DNA of 64,000 nucleotides from Marispirochaeta aestuarii (GTDB lineage: Bacteria > Spirochaetota > Spirochaetia > JC444 > Marispirochaetaceae): contig NZ_MWQY01000002.1 of the NCBI RefSeq assembly GCF_002087085.1, positions 186,001 through 250,000 of the forward strand, given 5' to 3'. Position numbers and translations under genes: made by a program. The notes beneath the pieces are model-generated. The model saw nothing but the letters and a program-made list of their open reading frames with translations. It made no database searches and was not told the origin of the DNA. Shown here piece after piece: positions 34,408 through 43,156 of this stretch. Within the stretch, counting starts at the first letter, position 1; each line of letters starts with the position of its first letter.

Positions 34408-35224
34408 TCAGCGCAAAGGCCTCGGGAATAAAGCGCCTGATGGCTTCGGCCACTCCGTCGTCCTGATGGGAACAGGCGGTCACGTAGTCGGCGATTTTCT
34501 TGATCTCATCCTTGCCGTTGGACATGGCCACCCCCACGCCGGCCCAGGAGAGCATACCGTAATCATTCATGGAGTCCCCGATGGCCATCACCTGTTGAGC
34601 ACCCAGTCCGAGTTCTTCCGCGACGAAGGCCAGAGCGGTTCCCTTGTCTGCGTCAGCGCGAAGGACCTCGAGAAAATAGGGCTTGGAGGTGAAGATGTTT
34701 GCCTTGTCGCCGAGGGCCGCTTTCAACGCCTTCTCAACCCCGGGAAGAACGGCGGGATCCCCGGGAATGACGAACTTGCTGCGGGGAATCGTCAGGGACG
34801 CGGCGAAGGAATCCACCTGGTGCCAGCGCTGTCCGGTGAGCAGACAGTCGCGCTCGGTATACTCGCTGGGTCCGGAGACGTAGATATCTCCCTCTCCGTA
34901 GTACTGCATGGTCAGCCCGAAGCCCCGCACAATCTCCCAGGCCTCCATGCCCAGAGCCGGCTCCAGAGGTTTGTCCAGGATAATATCCTCATTATGGGTG
35001 GAAATCACCGTTGCACCGTTATTGACGATCATGTAACCAGGGCGGCCCCACATATCGAGTTCCCGGCCGTAGCGCCGCATGGAAAAGAGGGTTCGACCCG
35101 ATGCGAGCATTACCGTGACACCGGCGGCCTCGGCGGCACACACCGCCCTGCGGTTCTCTTCGCTTATAAAAAGATCCTCCGTCAGGAGGGTATCGTCCAG
35201 ATCGAGAGCAAGTAACTGTATCAT
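34394..35224 (-). CDS. Cof-type HAD-family phosphatase
   Basis: A 276-residue HAD hydrolase of the Cof (IIB) type. Motif I LDLDDTL, cap-domain sequence, motif II in MLASGRT, motif III Lys in DADKGTALAF and motif IV GDSMNDYGMLSWAG are all present. The substrate is a small phosphate ester, not identifiable from sequence. Upstream, 35225-35313 holds only a short hairpin next to the hydroxyacid dehydrogenase end. Confidence 0.9.
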   Translation of the reverse strand: MIQLLALDLDDTLLTEDLFISEENRRAVCAAEAAGVTVMLASGRTLFSMRRYGRELDMWGRPGYMIVNNGATVISTHNEDIILDKPLEPALGMEAWEIVRGFGLTMQYYGEGDIYVSGPSEYTERDCLLTGQRWHQVDSFAASLTIPRSKFVIPGDPAVLPGVEKALKAALGDKANIFTSKPYFLEVLRADADKGTALAFVAEELGLGAQQVMAIGDSMNDYGMLSWAGVGVAMSNGKDEIKKIADYVTACSHQDDGVAEAIRRFIPEAFALNEGS

Positions 35225-35271
35225 GCATTTACTGTAGCAAGAGGACGGGAGTGATTCAAGATCAGGAAACC

Positions 35272-35300
35272 CCGGGGGAATCCAATCGCTCTTCCCCCGG
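35272..35300 (-). terminator. Hairpin after the 2-hydroxyacid dehydrogenase gene
   Basis: CCGGGGGAA at 35272-35280 pairs with TTCCCCCGG at 35292-35300. On the minus strand it follows the dehydrogenase stop by 14 bp and is followed by GGTTTCC, so the T-run is short; termination is likely but not certain. Confidence 0.5.
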
Positions 35301-35313
35301 TAAAATCTATTGC

Positions 35314-36366
35314 TCAGCGGGGATTGAATGAAGGGGTTATTTTATCCTCAGGGACCTTTCCTTCAAGAACCTCGGGATTCACAATTGAATCGGGAAGCCT
35401 TCCCTCAACCTGATGGAAAACGGAATCCACGTTCTGCTTCATAACCATCCGGATAGCATCGGTATTGTTCGCAGCCCCGGCGATATGGGGAGTAACGATC
35501 GCCGTCCTGCACTTGAGTAGAGGATTGCTGTCAACATCCGGCTCATCCTCGAAAACGTCTATTCCCGCGCCGGCAACAACTCCCTCCTTCAGAATCCCAG
35601 CCAGAACAGCATCCGAATAGATTCCGCCCCGGCTGGTGTTGATAAAGAAAGCGGAGGGTTTCATCATGCGAAAATGATCCTCCTTCAGCATACCCCGGGT
35701 ATCATCCGTCAAGGGCACATGCAGACTCACGTAGTCGGAACTTTTAAGGACCTCATCCAAGGACAGGAGCTCTACACCCAGCTTTTTAACGGCGTCCCGG
35801 TCGACATAGGGATCATAAGCGATCACCCTCATACTGAAGGGTGCTACCAGCCGAGCAACGGTCTGGCCGATACCGCCGCAGCCGATCAGCCCCACGGTGG
35901 AACCCTGGATACAGCGGGTCATGTATTTGCCCTTGTCCCGGAACGAGCTCTCCCGTATGTAGTCGTTGAAGAAAGGAAGCCGGGTGGTAAGGGCGAGGAT
36001 GTAACTGAGAACAAGTTCCGCAACCGGTTCCCGTATGCCGTAGGGAGCATTGCTGAGGATGACCCCGTTTTTATTACAGGCGTCGATATCCACGTTCTCG
36101 AAGCCGGCTCCGAACCGGCCGATCCATTTGAGCCGGTCGTTTCCCTCCAGCGTGGCCGGGCCCACATTCCGGTGCCCCATGAGGATGTAATAATCAACAC
36201 CGGACAGCTCAGCGGAAGAGACCATCTCGCTGTGGGGGCTGTCCGGGCCCAGAAGGACCTTTACCTCGAAGCGGTCGTCCCCCTTGAGACGCTCGAGTTC
36301 TTCCCGGAAGCCTTCCGACTTTTTGCTGTAATCCATCTCGACTGCAACGGTAATTTTACTGTTCAT
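35314..36366 (-). CDS. D-2-hydroxyacid dehydrogenase, SerA-like
   Basis: A 350-residue NAD-dependent dehydrogenase. The Rossmann motif is VGLIGCGGIGQTVARL; catalytic Arg in NTSRGGIY, Glu in DVFEDEPD, His in TPHIAGAAN. It resembles phosphoglycerate dehydrogenase or related enzymes, but there is no ACT domain and the length is short for SerA with regulation. It follows the NHL-repeat gene by 9 bp on the same strand; the pair may degrade a hydroxyacid. Confidence 0.86.
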   Translation of the reverse strand: MNSKITVAVEMDYSKKSEGFREELERLKGDDRFEVKVLLGPDSPHSEMVSSAELSGVDYYILMGHRNVGPATLEGNDRLKWIGRFGAGFENVDIDACNKNGVILSNAPYGIREPVAELVLSYILALTTRLPFFNDYIRESSFRDKGKYMTRCIQGSTVGLIGCGGIGQTVARLVAPFSMRVIAYDPYVDRDAVKKLGVELLSLDEVLKSSDYVSLHVPLTDDTRGMLKEDHFRMMKPSAFFINTSRGGIYSDAVLAGILKEGVVAGAGIDVFEDEPDVDSNPLLKCRTAIVTPHIAGAANNTDAIRMVMKQNVDSVFHQVEGRLPDSIVNPEVLEGKVPEDKITPSFNPR

Positions 36367-36375
36367 GCTAACCCC

Positions 36376-37338
36376 TTATATGTTTATTTTCTTCAACTTG
36401 CGAAAACATCTTACTTCCTGCGGAGGGACCTGTACCGACCCGAAGAAGGTATGGGAAACCTCTCCCATGTAAATGTCGCCCCGGGAATCCATGGTGATCC
36501 CGTGGGGAGCATACATCTGGTCCGGGGCTTCGTCCCCTGCGTAATCCGCGCCGAAACGCGCCAGCTGCCTGCCCCTGGTGTCGTGAACGGAAATACAGGC
36601 CCCGATACGGGGATAGTTTTCGTTGACCTTGAGCGAGGTCGGCAGCTGACCGATCAGAACCAGCTGCTCCGACCCCTCGGTAATATGCAGCGCGCAGGGA
36701 CGGTGCATGTCGTTCCACTGAGTAATGAATTTTCCCTTTTCATCAAAGATCTGTATTCTGTGGTTCTCGCGGTCCGCAACGTACACACGGCTATCCCTGT
36801 CGGTACAGATCGAATGAACCAGGTTGAACTCTCCCTGCCCCGTACCGAAATCTCCCCATGAAAAAAGCAGCTGCCCGTCAGCAGAGTACTTGTGGACCCG
36901 GGCATTGCCGTAACCGTCGGCAATATAGAGAGCCCCTGTTTCGGGTTCCAGAGCGACCTTGGTAGGCCGGTTGAAAGGCCGGTTGCTCAGATACTCAGCC
37001 GGTTTATTCGGCACCCCGAGGGTCATCAGGACCTTTCCGTCGGGTGAACACTTCCGCACCGTGTGATCCCCGTCATCCGCACAATACAGCATGTCGTCAG
37101 GACCGATGGTCAATCCGTGGGGACGGGAGAAGAGCCCCTCGCCCCAGGAATCGACAAGGTTTCCATCCCTGTCGAAGACGGTCATCGGGTGCCCTCCGCG
37201 ATTGAACACATAGACGCGGTCCCGTGAATCGACGGCCACGTCCGACGCGTCGAGAAATTTCCACCCCTCCGGGAGTTTAGCCCAGTCAAACTCAGCACGA
37301 AAGCCAAAATCCCCGTCGCTAATTAGATTACCAGTCAC
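36376..37338 (-). CDS. NHL-repeat protein
   Basis: A 320-residue beta-propeller protein with repeated NHL units (DRVYVFNRGGHPMTVFDRDG, RPHGLTIGPDDMLYCADDGDHTVRK, SRVYVADRENHRIQIFDEKG). It has no signal peptide. Similar proteins are annotated as peptidyl-alpha-hydroxyglycine lyase-like because of the propeller, but no such metal site can be confirmed. First gene of the pair with the dehydrogenase. Three 11-bp direct repeats lie just upstream of its start. Confidence 0.78.
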   Translation of the reverse strand: MTGNLISDGDFGFRAEFDWAKLPEGWKFLDASDVAVDSRDRVYVFNRGGHPMTVFDRDGNLVDSWGEGLFSRPHGLTIGPDDMLYCADDGDHTVRKCSPDGKVLMTLGVPNKPAEYLSNRPFNRPTKVALEPETGALYIADGYGNARVHKYSADGQLLFSWGDFGTGQGEFNLVHSICTDRDSRVYVADRENHRIQIFDEKGKFITQWNDMHRPCALHITEGSEQLVLIGQLPTSLKVNENYPRIGACISVHDTRGRQLARFGADYAGDEAPDQMYAPHGITMDSRGDIYMGEVSHTFFGSVQVPPQEVRCFRKLKKINI

Positions 37339-37353
37339 ATCATACTCCTGAAT

Positions 37354-37386
37354 AGTTCATAATGTATTCACAGTGTATTCATAGTG
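37354..37386. promoter_or_regulatory. Three tandem 11-bp direct repeats
   Basis: AGTTCATAATG, TATTCACAGTG and TATTCATAGTG follow one another without gaps at 37354-37386, in the space between the NHL gene and rph. The 11-bp step is one helical turn, as expected for a regulator binding repeatedly to one face. No binding protein is known. Confidence 0.5.
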
Positions 37387-37459
37387 GGACCTTATCAGTG
37401 TGCTGTCAAGAAAATATCCATCTGGAATTACCGGGGAGTTTTATGCTACGATCTTCCGG

Positions 37460-38149
37460 ATGCGAAATATCCACTTTGAAACCGACTACATCAAGAACCC
37501 CGCGGGCAGCTGCCTGGCCAGCTTCGGGGATACCAGGGTGATCTGCACCGCTACAATTGAATCGAAGGTGCCCCCTTTCCTGGAAGGCAAGGGGACCGGC
37601 TGGCTCACCGCTGAGTACGCCATGCTTCCGGGAAGTACCGGAGGCGGCCGAAAACGACGGGACGGAGCCAAAAGGGACGGCCGGGGGGTGGAAATAAGCC
37701 GCCTTATCGGGCGGTCCCTCCGGGCAGCGATAGACCTTGCATCCCTGGGAGAGACGAGCATCGTCATAGACTGTGACGTTCTGCAGGCCGACGGGGGCAC
37801 ACGCACTGCTGCCATATCCGGCGGATGGGTCGCCCTTTACAGGGCCCTTCAGAAACTGGCGGAGATCCAGGGAACAAGCGGTCCGGAGGCCTATCTCCTG
37901 GGTCAGGTAGCTGCGGTAAGCGTTGGCATTGTCGATGGAGAGCTGATCTGTGATCTGGACTACTACCATGATTCCCGGGCAGCGGTGGACATGAATGTAG
38001 TAATGAGGGACGGCTCCCTGGTGGAAGTCCAGGGCACCGGGGAAAAGAACGTCTTTGAACGAGAGGCCCTGAACCGACTGCTCGATTCCGCGGAGGAAGG
38101 GATAGCCCGAATACGCGAAGCCCAGCGAAGAGCCCTGGGAATCTCCTGA
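37460..38149 (+). CDS. rph: RNase PH, with unusual N-terminus
   Basis: A 229-residue phosphorolytic exoribonuclease trimming tRNA 3' ends. Conserved segments are GSCLASFGDTRVICTATIE, WLTAEYAMLPGSTGGR-type (GGGRKRRDGAKRDGRGVEISRLIGRSLRA), DCDVLQADGGTRTAAISG and MNVVMRDGSLVEVQGTGE. The in-frame ATG at 37460 starts at RNIHFE, so the usual RxDGR segment before it is absent. An out-of-frame ATG at 37443, with GGGGAG in front, reads MLRSSG and looks like the missing start, which suggests a deletion or frameshift of the N-terminus. Confidence 0.85.
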   Translation: MRNIHFETDYIKNPAGSCLASFGDTRVICTATIESKVPPFLEGKGTGWLTAEYAMLPGSTGGGRKRRDGAKRDGRGVEISRLIGRSLRAAIDLASLGETSIVIDCDVLQADGGTRTAAISGGWVALYRALQKLAEIQGTSGPEAYLLGQVAAVSVGIVDGELICDLDYYHDSRAAVDMNVVMRDGSLVEVQGTGEKNVFEREALNRLLDSAEEGIARIREAQRRALGIS

Positions 38150-38158
38150 GAAACAGAA

Positions 38159-38185
38159 GAGCCCGCCTGAATAATCGGCGGGCTC
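38159..38185. terminator. Hairpin between rph and the lipoprotein gene
   Basis: Perfect stem GAGCCCGCC / GGCGGGCTC (38159-38167, 38177-38185) between convergent genes. There is no long T-run on the plus strand, so it may act mainly as a bidirectional hairpin. Confidence 0.55.
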
Positions 38186-38220
38186 ATGTATCAAGCCTTA
38201 CACATTACAGATCCCGGTAA

Positions 38221-39057
38221 TCAGTAGGATTCCAGGCGGGTCGTATACCCGCGTTTGTGAGACAGCAGCTCACCCACAAGGCTTGAATTGTCGCTGACAT
38301 TCTGCCAGGAGTATTTTACCAAGTCTCCGGGAACATCCTTCACGAGCCACCATTCATAGCGTACTTCGTAGGATTCCGAAGCTTCCGCGCCATCCTCGGC
38401 AGTATAGGAATCCTCGATCAGCACGTGCTCAGCCTGATAGGTCCCGGCGGGAACAACAACCCTCTCGGTTCCTGTAACATATTCTCCGTAGTCACCCTCG
38501 AAATACCCGACCTCGGGTTCCTCTTCCATCTCCTCATCGTCTGCAGTTTCTTCCGCAGATTCATCCTGCTCAGGCACCCATTCCCGAATCGCATCGGTCT
38601 CGGGATCGTGATAGCGGAATTTAACAATAGTATAATCAGAGTCCAGCAGGGCCTCGGAGATGAACTCATCTTCGCCCTCCGCCCTGTAGGCAAGAAACCA
38701 CCAGGCAGTACCGTCGGTATTCCGCTTCAGCAGGGCCCGTTCAACCTCCAGGGTCTCGCTTCCATCGTTATCCTTTGCCGTCAGTATCCAGGCGACCCCT
38801 TCTCCCTCGGTAAAATCCTCGTAGCCGTAGCCATAGCCCCCGGCATAAAAGACCTGAGTGTAGATAAGAGTGGCAAGAACCGCATCTTCCAGTTCGCCGA
38901 TACCCATGGCGTCCGCCACAGCCTGGCCCATGCGAGCTTCCGTCTTTGCCATGAGATTGCCGGATACAATGTCATCCACAGAAACACATCCGGTAAAGAC
39001 CAGAATCAGGGCAGAACCAATCAGAACAGCTTTACTGAGCTTCTTGATAGGCTTCAT
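38221..39057 (-). CDS. Lipoprotein of unknown function
   Basis: A 278-residue lipoprotein: signal segment with lipobox VFTGCVS (Cys at 24). The mature part has a Gly/Tyr-rich stretch (FYAGGYGYGYEDF), then beta-type sequence and an acidic insert (EEMEEEPEV). No recognised family. A divergent promoter pair with tRNA-Arg lies upstream at 39111-39140. Single gene with hairpin behind it. Confidence 0.75.
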   Translation of the reverse strand: MKPIKKLSKAVLIGSALILVFTGCVSVDDIVSGNLMAKTEARMGQAVADAMGIGELEDAVLATLIYTQVFYAGGYGYGYEDFTEGEGVAWILTAKDNDGSETLEVERALLKRNTDGTAWWFLAYRAEGEDEFISEALLDSDYTIVKFRYHDPETDAIREWVPEQDESAEETADDEEMEEEPEVGYFEGDYGEYVTGTERVVVPAGTYQAEHVLIEDSYTAEDGAEASESYEVRYEWWLVKDVPGDLVKYSWQNVSDNSSLVGELLSHKRGYTTRLESY

Positions 39058-39110
39058 TTTGTTCTCCTTTGTAAATATTTAAATCTGTTAAGGTTGCTCT
39101 ATCAAAAAGC

Positions 39111-39140
39111 ATAGTAACATCCTGACAGGTTGTAAAGCAA
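39111..39140 (-). promoter_or_regulatory. Promoter of the lipoprotein gene
   Basis: On the minus strand TTGCTT (39135-39140), 18-bp spacer, TACTAT (39111-39116). It is back-to-back with the tRNA-Arg promoter and has the same -10 and spacer. Confidence 0.5.
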
Positions 39141-39144
39141 AACA

Positions 39145-39174
39145 TTGACACCGACACCGGATATTTACTACTAT
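39145..39174 (+). promoter_or_regulatory. Promoter of tRNA-Arg
   Basis: TTGACA (39145-39150), 18-bp spacer, TACTAT (39169-39174), 10 bp before the tRNA. Confidence 0.7.
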
Positions 39175-39184
39175 GCATCTGCAC

Positions 39185-39256
<72 letters not shown>

Positions 39257-39258
<2 letters not shown>

Positions 39259-39293
39259 AAAAAATAGCCGGCCTTTTGGCCGGTTATTTTTTT
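39257..39293 (+). terminator. Rho-independent terminator of tRNA-Arg
   Basis: GCCGGCC-TTTT-GGCCGGT stem flanked by A7 and T7, directly after the tRNA. The symmetric runs would let it work in both directions. Confidence 0.9.
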
Positions 39294-39309
39294 ATGCCTG
39301 ATGTGTGCT

Positions 39310-39823
39310 GAACGCATGACAGCGTTGAGAATCGCGCCAAGCAGTTCGCAACGCGAACTGCAAGCCCAAGCTTGCGGCAGGGTTTTCCGCAGGAAAATCC
39401 CGAGAGCAAGCGCAGCGGCCCGGGGCACGTGTTTATCCCCCCGCCGAACGCATGACAGCGTTGAGAATCGCGCCCAGCAGTTCGCAACGCGAACTGCCAG
39501 CCCAAGCTTGCGGCAGGCGGAAGCGTCAGCGTCCGCCGAGAGCAAGCGCAGCGGTCGGGGGCACGTGTTTATCCCCCTGCCGAACGCATGCATGCGTTCG
39601 AATCGCGCCCGGCAATCCGCTCCTGCGGATTGCAAGCCCAAGCTTGCGGCAGGGTTTTCCGCAGGAAAATCCCGAGAGCAAGCGCAGCGGTCGGGGGCAC
39701 GTGTTTATCCCCCTGCCGAACGCATGACAGCGGTGAGAATCACGCCCAGCAGTTCGCAACGCGAACTGCCAGCCCAAGCTTGCGGCAGGGTTTTCCAAAG
39801 GAAAATCCCGGGAGCAAGCGCCG
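39310..39823. repeat. 136-bp tandem repeat array of nested hairpins (3.8 copies)
   Basis: Units at 39310-39445, 39446-39581, 39582-39717 and a cut one from 39718. Each begins GAACGCATG with a T-arm-like GCGTT(C/G)GAATCGCG, then a hairpin (CAGTTCGC/GCGAACTG, or CAATCCGC/GCGGATTG in unit 3), a GCTTGC/GCAAGC stem enclosing another hairpin (GGTTTTCC/GGAAAATCC, or GGCGGA/TCCGCC in unit 2), and a GGGGG/CCCCC stem. Both hairpins differ in sequence between units but stay paired. The ORFs that cross this array are not considered genes. The array fills the gap from the tRNA-Arg terminator to 39895. Confidence 0.9.
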
Positions 39824-39895
39824 GATCGATATGCTCCTGATTCGATTCTTTCAAAATACTCCCTTCGGGTGTATTATTTATACAGGGCTGCAGGC

Positions 39896-41321
39896 ATGAA
39901 AAAAAACCTTTTGCTGCTCATTCTCTTCCTTGTTCTTATCGACACTCTCACCGCACTTTCGGGAATTGAACTCTATAACCAGGGACGCCTGTATGAGGCA
40001 AAAGAGGCCCTGGAACATGCAGTCCAGTCCCACCGGGCGGGAGTAGCGGAAATGGCTGTCCTTGGCATGACCTATACCCGCCTTGGAATGTATTCAAAGG
40101 CGGAGCAGATACTGGATGAGGCCCTTGCCCGGGCACCGGAGGATCCCCGGGTGCTCAATGCACTGGCCATGCTGGAGTTCAGCACCGGCAATTATTCGGC
40201 TGCTTTCGACTGGCTCGACCGCACCGGGAAGGGGGGGGACGAATTTTCCCCGGAGCACGCAAACCCTGGTTGAGACACTCATTAATCGGGCAGTTCATCT
40301 GTACCAGGAGGGGAATTTCGACCAGGCTGCCGGGGCCCTGGAGGAGGCCCGCAAACTGGACCCGATCAATCCACGGGTCATTGCCATGCTTATCCAGCTG
40401 CACAGGCAGGAGGGACATTCCGAAGGACTCATAGAGCTGTACCGGGATTTTGTTAAATTAGAGCCGGAGAATGCACAGGCCCATGCCGAACTGGGGGTTC
40501 TCCTGGAAGAAACCGGCCAATCCTCAGCCGCGGAAGCATCATTTCTGCAGGCTGAACTCTACGGCACCGATGAGCCCTATCCCTACCTGTACCTGGCACT
40601 TCGCGCAGTCCAGGGCCAGGTACCGCTTTCGGAGCTGCGCACCCGGCTCCATCTGGCTATCGGGAAGGCCGTCCACAAGATTGCTTCTATCCGGCTCCAG
40701 GCGGCCGGGACCTTTCAACAACACAAGGGAGACCTGAGCACCGAGGAACTCGAAGCATTACAGGAGCTTACAAGCCATACTGAACAACCGAAACAGATAC
40801 TCAGAGAGTCCCTTGTCCTGCTGAAAGAGAGTTACTCCCGGCCGGCGGAGTACAAACTGGACCTGCAGCGGCTGATTGAATGGTATCCCCACAGTATAGA
40901 GCTACGTTGTACCCTGGGCAGCTTCATGGAGGAGCAGTCCCGTCATGACGAAGCTCTCGCACACTGGCGGGAGATGATCTCAGATTTCCCGACCTTAGCC
41001 GAAGCCCATGCTGGAATGGCCCGCAGTCTGAATGCCCTCGACCAAAATCAGGCGGCAAAGGTGGCTTACCGCCGGGCACGGGATCTCGACCCGGAAAACC
41101 CCGGGTTGTACCGTGGGCTGTATCAGCTATACGCCGCCGAAGGACGGAAGCAGGAGCTGCTGCAGCTGTATGCAGATATTTACGAGCGGGAACGCACCAA
41201 TTCAACGCTTATCCGTTCCTGGGCCGAACTGGAGGAAGATCTCGGACTCACGGAACAGGCCACGGTCCACCGCCTCCGGGCTGCTGAGCTGGAGCAGCGT
41301 CGGGAGAACGGACAGGAGTAA
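39896..41321 (+). pseudogene. TPR-repeat envelope protein, frameshifted at a G8 run
   Basis: The 5' frame (ATG 39896, 125 residues, stop at 40273) begins with a signal segment (NLLLLILFLVLIDTLTALS) and TPR units (GRLYEAKEALEHAVQSHRAG, MYSKAEQILDEALARAPEDP). The rest of the TPR protein continues in another frame to 41321 (GNFDQAAGALEEARKLDPIN, NQAAKVAYRRARDLDPENP). The two frames meet at eight G bases (40231-40238). With seven G the whole would be one 474-residue protein. So the gene is off as read: by phase variation, a real mutation, or a sequencing error. It converges on the outer-membrane-like gene with 14 bp between stops. Confidence 0.85.
40231..40238 (+). repeat. Homopolymer G8 tract in a coding region
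   Basis: Eight G bases at the frameshift point. Poly-G tracts change length by slipped-strand pairing and act as on/off switches in several bacteria, including Treponema. Confidence 0.8.
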
Positions 41322-41335
41322 CGAAAAAGAATCCA

Positions 41336-43156
41336 CTAAAAATCATACACAAGATTCAACGAAAAAACCCAGTACAGTTTATCTTCGTCATTCTCCTCAT
41401 AACTGCTCAAAGTAAAATCCCCATTCAGGGAGTACCCTCCCCGGAGAGGAACCTTCACTCCCGAACTGATATCCTGCCGCAGTCCCCGATAGCCGTGGGC
41501 TATACCATAATCCGCTGTTAACGAAACTGGAGCTCCCTTTCCCGCGAGAGAAAGCCCGGTGGTATAATGATAGTAGTTCCCTGGATCTCCATCGATGGAT
41601 ACGCGGTTTATCCATTCCCACTGAAATCCGACCCGTCCGGAAAGCGCCTGGTTCAGCGGGAAGGCAACTTTCATCAAGGCCGACGAGAGGATATCGTCTC
41701 CGGTGGAATCGCTGCTCACATCCACCGTCTCCGAGGCATCCACCCTGTACTCAATAAAATTGATAAGGGGCTTGACGCTAAGCCCGGCGGCATACTGCTG
41801 TTCCCATTGGGCTGGCTCATCCTCTTCCCTGATGCTGGAGAGTGCGGCGGAACTCCGGTAGCTCAGTCCCGGGTCCGGAGAATGACGGAAATCGAGTTCC
41901 ACCTCCTGGTTCCAGGTTTCCCCCTCCACCTGCCAGACATATCCCCCCTGATACTCCCCATCCAGATTCATCCTCTCCGTCGGCATAAGGGCCGCCTTCA
42001 GCTGCCAGTCAATGGTATCCTTTACACGGTCTCCGTTTTCGCTGCGGATAAAGCTTGAAGAACTGTTTCCCGATATCTCCGTAAGTTCTTCTCTACCGTG
42101 CCAGCCAAGCAGGAGCAGCAGATCATGGCTCAGGTTCCCGCCCTCGGCCTTTGTAAAGGTATACTCCGGACCGGCAAACCAGCCTTCCGGGGGCAGATAA
42201 TTCAGCCCTACTCCGCTCCTCCAGGAATTCTGGTAATCTTCATAATCAACCCCTTCTCCACTGCTCCAGGCATCCACCCGGGAAGCTTTAAGAGTGGTAT
42301 CGAAAAACTCCCGGGGAGCCCAGTTGATTCCCAGACCGGACTCCATGCTGGTGGAGCGCAAATCGGAGCTGTCTGTTTCACTGCGGTTGTAAAGGGGGCT
42401 CAGACTCACCAGTACAGCCAGCTGCTCTTGTACAGGCACGGAGACTGTGAGTTTGCCGACGGTGGCAAGACTTTCAGTCATCTCTTCCCTGTCATTTTCA
42501 TAGTCGAGATTGCCCCGCAGGTCCACACCAAGGGTCCCGATCGTACCGACTGTCTTGAAGCCAAGTTCATCGCTGCGGCTTGATTCAGTCTCTATACCTT
42601 CATCCTGGCGGTTTACCCAGACAGATTGATACTCCAGACTCATGGGCATGGTTTCAAGCAGTCCCGATGAAACTGCAGCAGAAAATCGGGCATCCGAATC
42701 TTCGGTGGACAGATCTTCAGCAGTACTCAGGCTCTGGCTGAAACCTCCCGAGGTTTTCAATTGAAAACTCTCCAGGTCGAGGGCCAGGGTCCCGTCATAC
42801 TTCTGATCTTCCTTTACCGCCGACTGTACCCGCAGCGCCGCTGCATCAAAGGAAAGAAGGGCATCGCCGCCCAGAGGCTGCATCAGGGTCACCATGGAAT
42901 CGGTGGTAAAATCGTACAGTGTATCCCCGCTCTGGTCACGTCCTCCTTTACCGCCGACTGAAATCCTGCCGCTCAAATCCACACGGCCCGACTCCCGGAC
43001 CTGCACCGGATCAGAATAGGGGTTGCGCCAGGTGGCGCTTCCCGCCTCTTCTCCGGAGGGAGGAGGCTGACGAATAATCTGAACCTGGGGAACGACTGCC
43101 TGCAGCGACAGCAGGAGGCTTACGCACACCGCGCCCAGCAGTCGTTCCGGCTTCAT
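41336..43156 (-). CDS. Outer-membrane beta-barrel-like protein
   Basis: A 606-residue exported protein. It starts with a signal segment (LLGAVCVSLLLSLQA), followed by a Pro-rich linker and long alternating beta-type segments (SLEYQSVWVNRQDEG, LDLESFQLKTSGGFSQSL, MNLDGEYQGGYVWQV), and ends in Phe (FSLNLVYDF), as outer-membrane barrels do. There is no TonB box or POTRA domain. Start overlaps the FN3 gene stop by 4 bp (ATGA), so it is translated with the two upstream genes. The family is not recognised. Confidence 0.72.
   Translation of the reverse strand: MKPERLLGAVCVSLLLSLQAVVPQVQIIRQPPPSGEEAGSATWRNPYSDPVQVRESGRVDLSGRISVGGKGGRDQSGDTLYDFTTDSMVTLMQPLGGDALLSFDAAALRVQSAVKEDQKYDGTLALDLESFQLKTSGGFSQSLSTAEDLSTEDSDARFSAAVSSGLLETMPMSLEYQSVWVNRQDEGIETESSRSDELGFKTVGTIGTLGVDLRGNLDYENDREEMTESLATVGKLTVSVPVQEQLAVLVSLSPLYNRSETDSSDLRSTSMESGLGINWAPREFFDTTLKASRVDAWSSGEGVDYEDYQNSWRSGVGLNYLPPEGWFAGPEYTFTKAEGGNLSHDLLLLLGWHGREELTEISGNSSSSFIRSENGDRVKDTIDWQLKAALMPTERMNLDGEYQGGYVWQVEGETWNQEVELDFRHSPDPGLSYRSSAALSSIREEDEPAQWEQQYAAGLSVKPLINFIEYRVDASETVDVSSDSTGDDILSSALMKVAFPLNQALSGRVGFQWEWINRVSIDGDPGNYYHYTTGLSLAGKGAPVSLTADYGIAHGYRGLRQDISSGVKVPLRGGYSLNGDFTLSSYEENDEDKLYWVFSLNLVYDF

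Noticed and set aside
39310-39823. CRISPR array
   Set aside because: The units are contiguous, 136 bp long, with no unique spacers and no cas genes.
39301-39840. Several long open frames crossing the 136-bp repeat array
   Set aside because: They arise from the repeat itself on both strands, share no start signals, and their translations are plain copies of one another.
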